A DNA stretch of 64,000 bases, from assembly GCA_021787735.1 (NCBI GenBank), contig JAJYLL010000010.1, positions 1 through 64,000 on the forward strand, given 5' to 3'. The stretch is from Acidobacteriota bacterium. Its GTDB lineage: Bacteria; Acidobacteriota; Terriglobia; UBA7540. Shown here piece by piece: positions 9,029 through 17,972 of the stretch. Position numbers and translations under genes: made by a program. Below the pieces are notes generated by a model, which was not told where the DNA came from, made no database searches, and saw only the letters and a program-made list of their open reading frames with translations. Within the stretch, counting starts at the first letter, position 1. Each line of letters begins with the position of its first letter.

Positions 9029-11380
9029 GTGGATAACTCACTCAATCAAGGAGCCTCACTCTTAAAACCCGACGCAGCCGCGCCGATGCGCCTTGCAAAC
9101 GCACAAAGCGAAACGCAAACCCTGCTTGAACAGTTTTTTGAGGCCTCGCCCGACGGCGTTCTTGTGGTGGACACGGCGGGACTGATCAAGCTGGTTAATG
9201 CCCAAACGGAGAAAATGTTCGGGTACAGCCGGTCAGAACTACAGGGCCAGCCGATTGAACTTCTGGTTCCCGACCGCTTCCGAAAAGCGCATGCGCAGGA
9301 CCGCAACAAGTATCAGGGCGCACCCGTCATGCGCCCGATGGGCGGCGCGCTGGAATTGTTTGCCAAGCGCAGCGACGGCAGTGAATTTCCCGTCGAGATC
9401 ATGCTGAGCCCGATCAAATCCACCAGGCAAACGATGGTGCTGACCGTGATTCGCGACATCACGCTGCGCAAGCGGGCAGAAGATGCGCTGCGCACCAGCG
9501 AAGAACAGCTCCAGAGCATCCTGGACAACTCAACCGCCGTCATTTACGTCAAGGACCTCGAAAATCGCTACCTCCGCGTCAACCGCCGCTTCGAGGAACT
9601 CTGCAACATCCCGCATGGCCAGGCTAAAGGGAAAACTGATTACGATCTGTACCCAAAAGAAATTGTAGACAGCCTGCGCGCGAACGATCAGAAGGTCCTG
9701 CGTGCCGCCAGCCCAATGGAATTTGAAGAGGTGGTCACCCACACGGGCGGAGTTCACACCTATATTTCGATCAAGTTCCCTCTGTTTGACCCCTGGCGAC
9801 GTCCTTATGCCGTAGCCGGCATCTCCACTGATATTACGGAACGCAAGAGGGCGGAAGAAGCCCTGCTGCTCGAAATCAGCATGGTACTGCTCTCCCACCT
9901 GGATGTCAGGGAACTTCTCACCGCTATCTCAGCGACTCTTCGTCGAATCATGCCGCACGAGTATGCTTCGCTTGCTCTCCATGGCCCGGAAAGCAGAGAC
10001 CTCCGCCTGCTTTCTCTGGAACACCCCGAGACAGAAGCTGCCTTGGGACGAGAGATGCTCTCCCCTGCTCAAGAGGCCCTGGCGGGCCGTGTAATGAATT
10101 CCCGCGAGCCGCTTGTGCTGAATGACCTCGGGAACAACCCCGACCGATTCCATGCAATCAGCCGCCTGGCGGCTGAGGGCGTCAAGTCCGCCTGCTTCCT
10201 GCCGCTTATGACTCAGGACCGTGTGCTCGGAACGCTGAACCTGGTCAGCCGCCAGAAAGGCGCCTTTGATCAGCAACACGTCGACCTGCTTCAGCAGGTG
10301 TCGAGCCATATCGCTATTGCGCTGGACAACGCGCTGACGTATCGCAAGGTTACGGAGTTGAAGAAGCGGCTGACCGAAGAGAAACTCTACCTTGAAGAAG
10401 AGCTCCGTACTGAATACCATTTTGAGGAGATCATCGGCGAAAGTCCTGCTCTGAAAAGGATCCTGAAGCAGGTAGAATCCGTCGGCCCTACCAACGCCAC
10501 TGTCCTGATTCTGGGTGAAACCGGTACGGGAAAGGAGCTGATCGCTCGCGCAATTCACGATTTGAGCCCCCGGCGCGACTGCACCTTCGTCAAGCTGAAT
10601 TGCGCCGCTATCCCAACCGGCCTGCTGGAAAGCGAACTTTTTGGGCATGAAAAGGGCGCCTTTACCGGAGCAATTTCGCAGAAAATCGGCCGGCTGGAAC
10701 TGGCAAATGAAGGCACTCTCTTCCTGGACGAAGTTGGCGACATTCCACTGGAACTCCAACCCAAACTGCTGCGAGCCCTCCAGGAAAAAGAGTTTGAGCG
10801 GCTTGGCAGCACGAAAACCATTCCTGTGGATGTTCGCCTGCTTGCGGCGACCAATCGCGACTTGGCAAGGATGGTCGCGGACCGTCAGTTCCGAAGCGAC
10901 CTCTATTACCGCCTGAAAGTCTTCCCGATTACAGTCCCTCCGTTGCGCGAACGCGCCGAAGATATCCCCATCCTGGTGCGTTACTTTGCCCAGAAACACG
11001 CAGAAAGAATGCACAGGCGCATCGAGACGATTCCGCCGGAAAGCATGGAAGCCCTCGTGCGATGGCGCTGGCCAGGCAATGTGCGTGAACTCGAGAATAT
11101 TATCGAGCGGGCTGTTATCCTCTCTCCGGGCCCGGTTCTTCGCATCCCGTTGGCAGAACTGGCATCGGTCGAAGAGCGAAGCGCGAACGGCAATGGCTCT
11201 GACACGCTGGAAGACGCAGAACGCGAACTCATTATCCGTGTTCTACGAGAAACGCGCGGCATCATCGCCGGTCCTAACGGGGCAGCTGCCCGCCTGGGTC
11301 TGAAGAGGACCACGCTCAATTCCAAAATGCGAAAGCTGGGAATAAGGCGTGATGATATCATCAGGTCGCCATTTGCGTGA
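9029..11380 (+). CDS. sigma-54-dependent transcriptional activator, PAS-PAS-GAF-AAA+-Fis
   Basis: 783 residues, GTG start with AAGGGA upstream. Domains: PAS 1 (about 30-145), PAS 2 (about 160-275), GAF (about 285-435), AAA+ (about 465-700) and a Fis-type helix-turn-helix near 750-780 ([16 protein letters not shown]). The AAA+ domain has Walker A GETGTGKE (496-503), the sigma-54 contact loop GAFTGA (543-548) and Walker B FLDE (565-568). It is a cytoplasmic enhancer-binding activator that senses small ligands or redox through PAS/GAF domains. There is no receiver domain or partner kinase nearby. A candidate sigma-54 promoter and palindromes directly downstream suggest that the next gene is a target. 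Confidence 0.92.
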   Translation: MDNSLNQGASLLKPDAAAPMRLANAQSETQTLLEQFFEASPDGVLVVDTAGLIKLVNAQTEKMFGYSRSELQGQPIELLVPDRFRKAHAQDRNKYQGAPVMRPMGGALELFAKRSDGSEFPVEIMLSPIKSTRQTMVLTVIRDITLRKRAEDALRTSEEQLQSILDNSTAVIYVKDLENRYLRVNRRFEELCNIPHGQAKGKTDYDLYPKEIVDSLRANDQKVLRAASPMEFEEVVTHTGGVHTYISIKFPLFDPWRRPYAVAGISTDITERKRAEEALLLEISMVLLSHLDVRELLTAISATLRRIMPHEYASLALHGPESRDLRLLSLEHPETEAALGREMLSPAQEALAGRVMNSREPLVLNDLGNNPDRFHAISRLAAEGVKSACFLPLMTQDRVLGTLNLVSRQKGAFDQQHVDLLQQVSSHIAIALDNALTYRKVTELKKRLTEEKLYLEEELRTEYHFEEIIGESPALKRILKQVESVGPTNATVLILGETGTGKELIARAIHDLSPRRDCTFVKLNCAAIPTGLLESELFGHEKGAFTGAISQKIGRLELANEGTLFLDEVGDIPLELQPKLLRALQEKEFERLGSTKTIPVDVRLLAATNRDLARMVADRQFRSDLYYRLKVFPITVPPLRERAEDIPILVRYFAQKHAERMHRRIETIPPESMEALVRWRWPGNVRELENIIERAVILSPGPVLRIPLAELASVEERSANGNGSDTLEDAERELIIRVLRETRGIIAGPNGAAARLGLKRTTLNSKMRKLGIRRDDIIRSPFA

Positions 11381-11415
11381 CGATATATCGTCAACTGGTT
11401 AATCCACGTCACGTG
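11378..11415 (+). promoter_or_regulatory. two palindromes, candidate enhancer sites of the sigma-54 activator
   Basis: Perfect 16-bp palindrome TGACGATATATCGTCA (11378-11393), which includes the stop codon of the activator gene, and CCACGT-C-ACGTGG (11403-11415). They lie about 120-150 bp upstream of a candidate sigma-54 start, a usual distance for enhancer sites. Confidence 0.4.
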
Positions 11416-11505
11416 GTTCTTCCCATCCACCGTTGTCCTGGCCTCAAAAAAAATATCAAGCATTTGATTTAAAAAGAGTTAAAAGAAATACCTCACGGCC
11501 AGCGT

Positions 11506-11522
11506 TTGGAGCGGTTTGTGCT
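11506..11522 (+). promoter_or_regulatory. candidate sigma-54 promoter
   Basis: TTGGAGCG-GTTT-GTGCT matches TTGGCACG-N4-TTGCT at the essential GG and GC, with the correct 10-bp spacing between them. The predicted start is near 11533, giving a leader of about 60 nt for the gene at 11596. Confidence 0.5.
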
Positions 11523-11595
11523 ATTTACAGGTATGGAGACGAGTGCCAGCCTGTCGATGAAACCTTTGAAGTCTGAGGGCTGGAGTTAAGAACCG

Positions 11596-12012
11596 ATGGC
11601 AGAACAGATCAATGCCCTGCTGGTTCACGCTCGGGATGAGACATTCCTGGAGCTGGCACGGACCCTTCGCGCCCTCAACATCAAGGTCATTCATGCCAGA
11701 AATTGCCGGGAAGCTTCTCAGCACATTAAGACGCATGGCGGACTCGATCTCGTGTTTGCGGGAACGAGCCTGCAAGATGGAGTCTGGGCTGATGTGCTGA
11801 AACTGGCACAGCAGTCGAAGAAATATCTGCCCGTAATAGTCGTTTCACGGATGGTTGACGTGGCAGTTTACCTTGATGCGCTGGGAGAAGGCGCGTTTGA
11901 TTTTGTTACTCCCCCATTCCTGGCCTCGGACTTGGCGCACATCGTTCGGTCAGCGATCTACAAGGAACTGGTCAGGGTGAAACAGGACCTTACGGCGCCG
12001 CCAGCCGTTTGA
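11596..12012 (+). CDS. degenerate receiver-domain protein without phospho-acceptor Asp
   Basis: 138 residues with the alternating strand/helix pattern of a CheY-like receiver. The usual acidic pair near the N-terminus is replaced by HARDE. The strand that normally ends in the phosphorylated Asp reads LVFAGTSLQDG, with Gly at the acceptor position. The conserved Lys before Pro-Phe is replaced by Pro (TPPF). It is therefore likely a pseudo-receiver that signals by binding rather than phosphorylation. A GGAG ribosome site precedes the ATG. It follows the sigma-54 activator, has a candidate sigma-54 promoter, and precedes a STAS protein and an FNR/CRP regulator. Confidence 0.7.
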   Translation: MAEQINALLVHARDETFLELARTLRALNIKVIHARNCREASQHIKTHGGLDLVFAGTSLQDGVWADVLKLAQQSKKYLPVIVVSRMVDVAVYLDALGEGAFDFVTPPFLASDLAHIVRSAIYKELVRVKQDLTAPPAV

Positions 12013-12151
12013 GCCGAAGGAGAGCGTTGCGTCGTGCCGACAACGATATTGAGGACCAGAAATAATTTTCCAGCAAAGCGCGTCAGGGCTTTGAAGCACC
12101 AGTGATAAGGTCAAGTTATCTTAATTATTTTTGTACCAAGAATGGTGAAAG

Positions 12152-12448
12152 ATGCTTAAAATAACATTTAAAGATACCCCGGAAAGCACAAAGATCAAAC
12201 TCGAAGGAAAACTTTCCGGACCGTGGGTCGAGGAGTTGGAGCGAAGTTGGAAGGAACACTCGTTTCGGGGTTCTGAAAATGTAATAATAGATTTGTCGGG
12301 TGTCACATTTATCGACCCCGGGGGGAAGAATCTTCTGGCCCGAATGGTCGATAAGGGGGTCTGCTTCGAAGGCACGCAATTAATGACACAATATGTGATC
12401 GACGAGATCATGCGGGCTGGAACACGTGCTGGCAAAGGCGGAGGTTAA
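12152..12448 (+). CDS. STAS-like (anti-sigma factor antagonist-like) protein
   Basis: 98 residues. The segment NVIIDLSGVTFIDPGGKNLL matches the STAS core, where the residue after ID is usually a phosphorylatable Ser; here it is Pro-Gly-Gly, so phospho-switching seems lost. The N-terminal strand-turn (LEGKLSGPWVEELE) also fits STAS. The stop codon (12446-12448) lies just before the ATG of the FNR/CRP-type gene at 12450, and that gene's ribosome site is inside this reading frame. The two are translationally coupled, so this protein may act with the regulator. Confidence 0.7.
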   Translation: MLKITFKDTPESTKIKLEGKLSGPWVEELERSWKEHSFRGSENVIIDLSGVTFIDPGGKNLLARMVDKGVCFEGTQLMTQYVIDEIMRAGTRAGKGGG

Positions 12449-12449
12449 G

Positions 12450-13166
12450 ATGAGATCGCCATACGGATTGGAGCTGGTTGAAGACTGCCAAACCTGCTCA
12501 AACAAGGCCGATGGGTTCTTCTGCGATCTTTCTCCAGAAGGGCTGAAAGCTTTCGAGGCGATTAAGTACACCACCGCATACCCCGCCGGCGCCGTGCTTT
12601 TTGTTGAAGGACAATCCGCCCAGGGCGTTTTTCTGCTCTGCAAGGGACGCGTGAAGCTCTCGATGACGTCAAGCGAAGGCAGGACCCTGATTCTGAGAAT
12701 TGTGAGGCCGGGAGAAATCCTGGGAATGCACGCAACCGTCTCTGACACTGCATTTCAGGCCACCGCCGAAACCCTTGAACCCTGCCAGGTGAACTTTATC
12801 AAACGCGACGATTTTCTGCGCCTTCTCCGTGAACACGGAGACGCCTCCATTCATGCAGCGCAGCAGTTGAGCGGCAGCTATCAGACGGCCTGTGAGCAGG
12901 TCCGGTCACTTGGTCTGTCACAGTCGGCGCCCGAAAAGCTGGCCCGTTTCCTGCTGGAATGGTCGGCCAAAGGACAGCAGTCCAAACAGGGCATCCGCGT
13001 GAAACTGACATTGACCCACGAGGAAATCGGCCAGATTATCGGGACTTCCCGCGAAACTGTCACTCGGACGCTGGGCGAATTCAAAGCCAAGCACCTTGCC
13101 GAACTGAAAGGGTCAACCCTTGTAATCCAAAACAAGGCAGCGCTGGAAGCCTTCCTAGGCGGATAG
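12450..13166 (+). CDS. CRP/FNR-family regulator with four candidate Fe-S cysteines
   Basis: 238 residues from the ATG at 12450, chosen over an upstream in-frame start because GGAGG ends 5 nt before it. The N-terminus has C13-x2-C16-x8-C25, and the cyclic-nucleotide-like barrel (about 40-130) carries C112 in EPCQVNF. This mirrors the three N-terminal cysteines plus one central cysteine that bind the 4Fe-4S cluster of E. coli FNR, so oxygen sensing is likely (inference). The C-terminal helix-turn-helix includes SRETVTRTL (200-208), giving R201, E202 and R206, equivalent to CRP R180, E181 and R185 that read GTGA half sites. GTGA-N6-TCAC palindromes occur at six nearby promoters. C64 is an extra cysteine. 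Confidence 0.85.
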   Translation: MRSPYGLELVEDCQTCSNKADGFFCDLSPEGLKAFEAIKYTTAYPAGAVLFVEGQSAQGVFLLCKGRVKLSMTSSEGRTLILRIVRPGEILGMHATVSDTAFQATAETLEPCQVNFIKRDDFLRLLREHGDASIHAAQQLSGSYQTACEQVRSLGLSQSAPEKLARFLLEWSAKGQQSKQGIRVKLTLTHEEIGQIIGTSRETVTRTLGEFKAKHLAELKGSTLVIQNKAALEAFLGG

Positions 13167-13301
13167 TCGACCCGCAGCCATCTTCTCCGACTCTACTCCA
13201 CAAAAGCAAATGGGGGGGTGCAGGGCCCTGCACACAGGGAGCCTTATCTTTTAGACCGGAAGGCAGCGCCGCCGGGGCCAAACCAAGCCGGCCGCGAGAA
13301 G

Positions 13302-13373
13302 AGTGAGGTACGTCACAAACGTCGGTGACGTAGCTCACTGATGCCCCTAAAACCCTCGTCTAGACTGTATCTA
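13302..13373 (+). promoter_or_regulatory. tandem CRP/FNR-type sites and promoter for structured RNA 2
   Basis: Two 16-mers: AGTGAGGTACGTCACA (13302-13317, centre 13309.5) and GGTGACGTAGCTCACT (13324-13339, centre 13331.5), 22 bp apart. Together they form a nearly perfect 38-bp palindrome. TAGACT (13361-13366) starts 29.5 bp after the second centre, so the predicted start is 13373. Confidence 0.7.
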
Positions 13374-13453
13374 ACATACCGCCCGGGAATCCGCCCCAGC
13401 GGCCGACGATTTGCCCCACACGCGCCGTTCGATTCCCGGGCTTACCTCTTTTT
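13373..13453 (+). ncRNA. structured small RNA 2: long stem with U-rich end
   Basis: GCCCGGGAATC (13381-13391) pairs perfectly over 11 bp with GATTCCCGGGC (13431-13441), enclosing a 39-nt C-rich loop. TTACCTCTTTTT follows, so the stem may double as a terminator. No convincing reading frame is present. The start is predicted from the activator geometry upstream. It shares a 13-mer, GCCCGGGAATCCG, with the terminator stem of structured RNA 1 (8635-8647), and its 3' arm is complementary to that stretch. Confidence 0.5.
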
Positions 13454-13561
13454 AGGCCCTTTTCTCCTCTATTCATTAAACAACCCGCTGGAAGTGTGCG
13501 AGGATCCGGAGATGAATCAATTGTTGTAGAGAGCATCAGGACGCTGCAGCCAGACAGTTTC

Positions 13562-14423
13562 TCAAGGCCCGGGTGTTGAAACTGGCATTGCCCTTTGGCG
13601 CAAGCCGGCGGCTCGGGCAGCAAGAGCGTTCGCCTTGCCAATCTTGCCTAAGTGCCGTTCGACTGCCGAATAAAGGCTCAAGGTCTGGGCAGGTTGGGGA
13701 TTGTCCGTGCCGTAGTCAGCTTCCTGGATTTTGAGCGCGCGCTCGCAAAGCGGCTCAGCATCCGAATATTCACGCTCGTGTAATTCCACGTCCGCAAGCT
13801 GCACGAGCGTGTACGCAACCGGCGCTGCGCGGCTCCGGCTGGGCTTCGCAGATTCGAACCTCCTCGGCCTGCACCTTACTGCCCTCGGCGGCGCGGCGTT
13901 CACAGTGGTAAGCCATCACCACGGCCGAAAGCGCCTTTAAGAGGTAATAGTCTTGTGGCCCGGGGTTCTGGCGTGCGAGGTCCAGTTGTTGCGCGGCGGC
14001 CCGGGCGAACGTCGTGTAGTCACCGCTGAACCTGGCGTAAGCGCCGAGTTCATCGCGGTCCAGAAAGACCCGCGCGGTTGCCTGCGCGCCCAGGGCATGG
14101 TCCGCAGCGACGGCTCGCTTCTCCTCAGCAATTGCCTGCTTGTAATGGTGCAGTCGGTACTCGACGTTCGCCAGGTTGTTAAGCAACGAGCCTAAGCCCG
14201 AGCGTGAAGGCAATTCTCTTTCAGCTTCGGCAATTGCGGTGTTCAGCAACTTTTCTGCGTCAAGCAGCCTGCCTTCCCGCTCTGCTTTGGAAATTTCCTC
14301 CAACGTAGGATCGAGCGCATGCGCGGAGGGGCCCGATTGAAGTTGTTTCGACGGCGCCGCCGCAAGTTTAGAGTCTGAAACAGAAGTCTGGACGATGATG
14401 CAGGAAGGAATGAAAAGCAGAAT
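13562..14423 (-). pseudogene. tetratricopeptide-repeat lipoprotein, frameshifted
   Basis: The minus strand reads a lipoprotein-like leader (LLFIPSC) from about 14423, then TPR-like helices (EKLLNTAIAEAERELP; NLANVEYRLHHYKQA). The frame is lost between about 13870 and 13810. The continuation is in another frame and contains a clear TPR (LADVELHEREYSDAEPLCER) ending at the TGA at 13562-13564. Joining the two frames restores one protein of about 285 residues. The in-frame leader has no ATG, GTG or TTG after the stop at 14424-14426, which suggests a second lesion or an unusual start. Either decay or assembly error. Confidence 0.65.
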
Positions 14424-14645
14424 CTATACAACTGCTGGAATTACGCACCAGCAAACAGGCTTTGACATAGCACACGTCCGGCAGGATTCAGATGCGCCCC
14501 ATTATACGTCCGCAGACTTTGATTCGCGAGACGGGCGATTAAAAAGCCCGCGCCGCGGCTGAAAATCTAATATTTCCCGATGTTTTTTCCGGTGGTTTGC
14601 TCCTGGATGTGGTCACAGGCACATGTGAATAGCCGCACTGCCTTG

Positions 14646-14695
14646 GGTGACTGTCATCACTGCCTGGCATGGCCTCAACGATTAGACTGGACTCA
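14646..14695 (+). promoter_or_regulatory. CRP/FNR-type class II promoter for the cNMP-domain gene
   Basis: GGTGACTGTCATCACT (14646-14661, centre 14653.5). TAGACT (14683-14688), the same hexamer as at 13361, starts 29.5 bp downstream. The predicted start is 14695, giving a 17-nt leader. Confidence 0.65.
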
Positions 14696-14711
14696 GCTTG
14701 AGGGAAGTTCC

Positions 14712-15188
14712 ATGAAACAAAGTCATGCCCAGACAATCGTTGGTCCCACTCCGGGCAGGAGCAGAAATCCATTGCCTCCTTTGACGCTTACAGGTTTAAG
14801 GGCGATTCAGACCACAAAAGTGTACCCCAAGGGCTTTGAGTTTTACCTGGAAGGACAATCGCCGTTGGGGATTTATATTCTTTACAACGGTCGCGCAGAC
14901 CTCTCGGTGACAGACGCCCACGGCCGGCAACTGGTCCTGGGCTCGGCGCTTCCGGGGGATATCCTGGGATTGAGTGCCGTGATATCGGGAAAGTATTACG
15001 AAGAGACTGCAGTCGCGGCAGTCCCCAGCCAGACCGGCTTCGTCAAGAGTCAGGAGTTTCTCGGCTTCCTGCGCCAACATCCGGAAGCTGCTTTCTGGGT
15101 TGTCCAGTTGCTGAGCGACCGGGTAGCCACCACGCTCGATCAGCTTTCGTTCATCAGGCACACTGAGGAACGACTCCTCCACCAATAA
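14712..15188 (+). CDS. cyclic-nucleotide-binding-domain protein without DNA-binding domain
   Basis: 158 residues from the ATG at 14712, preceded by GAGGGAAG; longer in-frame starts upstream have no ribosome site and would overlap the promoter. Residues about 35-145 are a CRP-like cNMP-binding barrel (FEFYLEGQ; LGIYILYNGRADL; LPGDILG) followed by the start of a dimerisation helix (VVQLLSDRVATTLDQL). The protein stops where the hinge would lead into the helix-turn-helix, and the downstream 160 bp encode none in any frame. It may be a decoy or dimerisation partner for the full-length regulator at 12450, whose class of site also controls it. Confidence 0.7.
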   Translation: MKQSHAQTIVGPTPGRSRNPLPPLTLTGLRAIQTTKVYPKGFEFYLEGQSPLGIYILYNGRADLSVTDAHGRQLVLGSALPGDILGLSAVISGKYYEETAVAAVPSQTGFVKSQEFLGFLRQHPEAAFWVVQLLSDRVATTLDQLSFIRHTEERLLHQ

Positions 15189-15350
15189 CTCGGCAGGGAA
15201 AACCCTCTGCGTGCCGGTTGCGGCAATCCGAACGCCGTGTCCTCATTGCGGCTTTCCATTCTCACAAGATGCAGTCCAGGAAGGCTTCCGGGCGGCGCCA
15301 TCCTGCGTAACGACGTCGCTCTGGAGCCTTGCTGAATAGCATCCCCGCTA

Positions 15351-16364
15351 TCAGTAATGCCCTTCCTCCAGTTTCACCTTTCCGTGGAACACGCGATGGA
15401 CGTAAGTGTGGTAGACGGCCACGGCGATCATGCCGAGAGCATTCGCAATCAGCGACACGCGAAGCGCGTGGGGTGATGAGGCGGCATTGTAAATGTTCAG
15501 GCTGTACTGTGGATTGGTGGTTGATGGAAGCAGGTTCGGAAACACCGTCAGCGCGGCCGTCAGCATCAAGGCGACGATCAGAAGCACCGAAGAACGGAAC
15601 GCTGCGGCACTGCGGTCCGCTCCGCGCGAGAGAAACCCCCAAACAAGGCCGACAAGAATGAAGAATGGAATGACCCACGCCACCGGATAAACCCGGAACG
15701 TATGAGGCGTGCCCGAAAGCACAACAAACGTGGCCACCGTAACGACAATCACCATCGCCACGGTGATCCACCAGAGCGTGCGGGACCACCTGACCGCCCG
15801 CTCAAACAGAGCGCCCTCTGTTTTCACTCGAAGGTAATTAGCGCCGTGCCAGGCCAGGACCACCACGGTCAGGATACCCGTCAGAAGTGAATATGGATTC
15901 AACAACAGGGCAAACGTTCCCTGGAAATACCCGTCTGAACCAATGGGCAACCCTCGCACGACGTTCCCCAGCGCCACCCCCAGCAGGAAAGCCAGCAAAA
16001 TGCTGCCGAACCAGAACCCCGCGTCCCACAACGCCCGCCACAAAGGATCCCGGGACTGGTTTCTGAACTCAATGGAAACTCCACGCAGAATCAGCAGCCA
16101 GAGTACCAGCATCAATGCCAGGTAAAAGCCGCTGAAACCCGCAGCATAAACGCGTGGAAACGACACCACGAGCATGCCTCCAGCCGCCAGCAGCCAGACT
16201 TCGTTGCCGTTCCAGACAGGGCCAATGGAATTCAGCGCCAGCCTCCGTTCGTCATCATTTTTTGCGATCCAAAGCGACAGAGACCCAACTCCCAGATCAT
16301 ATCCATCCAGCACAGTGTATGCGGTCAGCATCGCTCCAAGCATAAAAAACCAGGTCACGTTCAT
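15351..16364 (-). CDS. cydB: cytochrome bd-type quinol oxidase subunit II
   Basis: 337 residues, integral membrane. The N-terminal LDGYDLGVG and the stretch IGPVWNGNEVWLL are the signature of CydB. Several further membrane helices follow. With CydA it forms the high-affinity bd oxidase that reduces oxygen with quinol at the cytoplasmic membrane. GGAGGT precedes the ATG by 9 nt. It follows cydA by 99 bp in the same direction and is probably cotranscribed. Confidence 0.93.
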   Translation of the reverse strand: MNVTWFFMLGAMLTAYTVLDGYDLGVGSLSLWIAKNDDERRLALNSIGPVWNGNEVWLLAAGGMLVVSFPRVYAAGFSGFYLALMLVLWLLILRGVSIEFRNQSRDPLWRALWDAGFWFGSILLAFLLGVALGNVVRGLPIGSDGYFQGTFALLLNPYSLLTGILTVVVLAWHGANYLRVKTEGALFERAVRWSRTLWWITVAMVIVVTVATFVVLSGTPHTFRVYPVAWVIPFFILVGLVWGFLSRGADRSAAAFRSSVLLIVALMLTAALTVFPNLLPSTTNPQYSLNIYNAASSPHALRVSLIANALGMIAVAVYHTYVHRVFHGKVKLEEGHY

Positions 16365-16463
16365 CGCTCAGAACCTCCATCGGCAGGAATCACATTTGAC
16401 GCGGCCTCGCAATCACGCCGTTCACAACCGTGGTTGCCTCCCGGCCGCCCGTTTCCAGGCGTG

Positions 16464-17798
16464 CTACGCACGCGCCGACGCATCTTCTTGCGGACCACGA
16501 TTGATAATTCGGGCCACAAGGAACAGGAAAAGGATACTTAGCACGGCATAAATTCCAGCAAAGCCCATCAACGTAAAGATGGTCTCGCCGGCGGCGACGT
16601 TAGCGGAAGTTCCCGCCGGAGTTCTCATCAGACCATACACTAGCCAGGGCTGGCGGCCCACTTCGGAAACCAGCCATCCAGCCTCGTTGGCGATATACGG
16701 AAACGGGATAGCAAACATCAGCGTCCAAAGAAACCAACGGCTTGAGTAAAGCTTGCGTCGCCACAGCAGGAAAAGGCCAATCAGCATCTGGCCGATGAAG
16801 AGAGTCCCCAGCCCAACCATGATGTGATAGCAGTAATAGGTAAGTTCAATTGGCGGCCAGAGGTCTTTGGAATAGCTGTTCAGGCCGGCGACGGTAGCGC
16901 GGAAGTTGCCGTACGCAAGAAAGCTGAGAAAGTCCGGGATGTAAATGGGGTCAATCAGCGTGCCGGTATCAGTGTCCGGCATTCCGACGATCGCCAGCGG
17001 TGCGCCCTGGACGGTATCAAAAAGGCCTTCCATCGCTGCGAGTTTCACGGGCTGGTATCTGACGACGTCGGCACCGTTCAAGTCCCCGGTGGGAAACAAT
17101 TGAGTCAGTGAAAGGATCACGCCGGCCACAACCGCCGTCTTCACTGAAAGCATGCCGAATTCCCTGTGGCGGTCTGAGAGAAGGTAGAAGGCGCCAATAC
17201 CACCAATGACAAAAGCTGCTGTCAGCAGAGCGCCATTAATCGTGTGGGCATATTGCCAGATCGCGTAAGGATTCAGAAGCACAGCCCAGAACGATTTTAA
17301 GTGGATAGCGCCCGAGGGATCCATCTCGTAACCCACGGGGTGTTGCATCCAGGCGTTGGTGGCAACGATGAAGTATCCCGAAAGCAGCGAACCGGCGGCC
17401 ACGCCCAACCCTGAGATCCAGTGCAGTGTCCTGCCCACTCGCTTTTCTCCCGCCAGAAACATGCCCAGAAAACCGGATTCCAGGAAAAACGCATAGACTC
17501 CTTCCAGCGGAAGAGTCTGCCCAAACACGCCGCCCCCGAAACTTGAAAAACGGCTCCAGTTAGTACCGAACTCGAACTCCAGCGGAATGCCCGTGACAAC
17601 GCCCAAGGCAAAATTGACAGCAAAGATCTTGGCCCAGAAGCGGGCCGCATCCGCGTAGCGCTTGTCCTTGGTCAACAGGTGCAAAGTCGAAAAAAGGGCA
17701 ATAAAGAAACCAAGCCCCATGGTGAGAATGGGAAACAGGTAGTGAAACATCACCGTGAAAGCAAATTGAATGCGGTGGGCAAAAACAGCTTCGTTCAT
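16464..17798 (-). CDS. cydA: cytochrome bd-type quinol oxidase subunit I
   Basis: About 444 residues from the ATG at 17798, chosen because GAGGGAGG lies just upstream; the longer frame to 17831 has no ribosome site. HRIQFAFTVMFHYLFP near the N-terminus includes the first haem ligand His. GRQPWLVYGLMRT is the conserved CydA segment after the Q-loop. The Q-loop is short, as in the cyanide-insensitive/bd-II-like forms common outside enterobacteria. It acts in the membrane as a high-affinity oxidase and protects low-oxygen metabolism. I saw no GTGA-N6-TCAC site upstream. Confidence 0.92.
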   Translation of the reverse strand: MNEAVFAHRIQFAFTVMFHYLFPILTMGLGFFIALFSTLHLLTKDKRYADAARFWAKIFAVNFALGVVTGIPLEFEFGTNWSRFSSFGGGVFGQTLPLEGVYAFFLESGFLGMFLAGEKRVGRTLHWISGLGVAAGSLLSGYFIVATNAWMQHPVGYEMDPSGAIHLKSFWAVLLNPYAIWQYAHTINGALLTAAFVIGGIGAFYLLSDRHREFGMLSVKTAVVAGVILSLTQLFPTGDLNGADVVRYQPVKLAAMEGLFDTVQGAPLAIVGMPDTDTGTLIDPIYIPDFLSFLAYGNFRATVAGLNSYSKDLWPPIELTYYCYHIMVGLGTLFIGQMLIGLFLLWRRKLYSSRWFLWTLMFAIPFPYIANEAGWLVSEVGRQPWLVYGLMRTPAGTSANVAAGETIFTLMGFAGIYAVLSILFLFLVARIINRGPQEDASARA

Positions 17799-17972
17799 AG
17801 GCCCTCCCTCAAACAGATGCGGACCGCGCAATTAGAGCACGCGGGTGTGACCTCAGGAAAGGACCGCCGTTCTGTGGGCAGGCCGGATGCGGACTCCTGC
17901 ACGTCCGAAGTGCTCTGAGTGGTGGCTTCCACTCGTCAACTTCTTCATCGCGTCCGTCAAAACAACGTGCGT

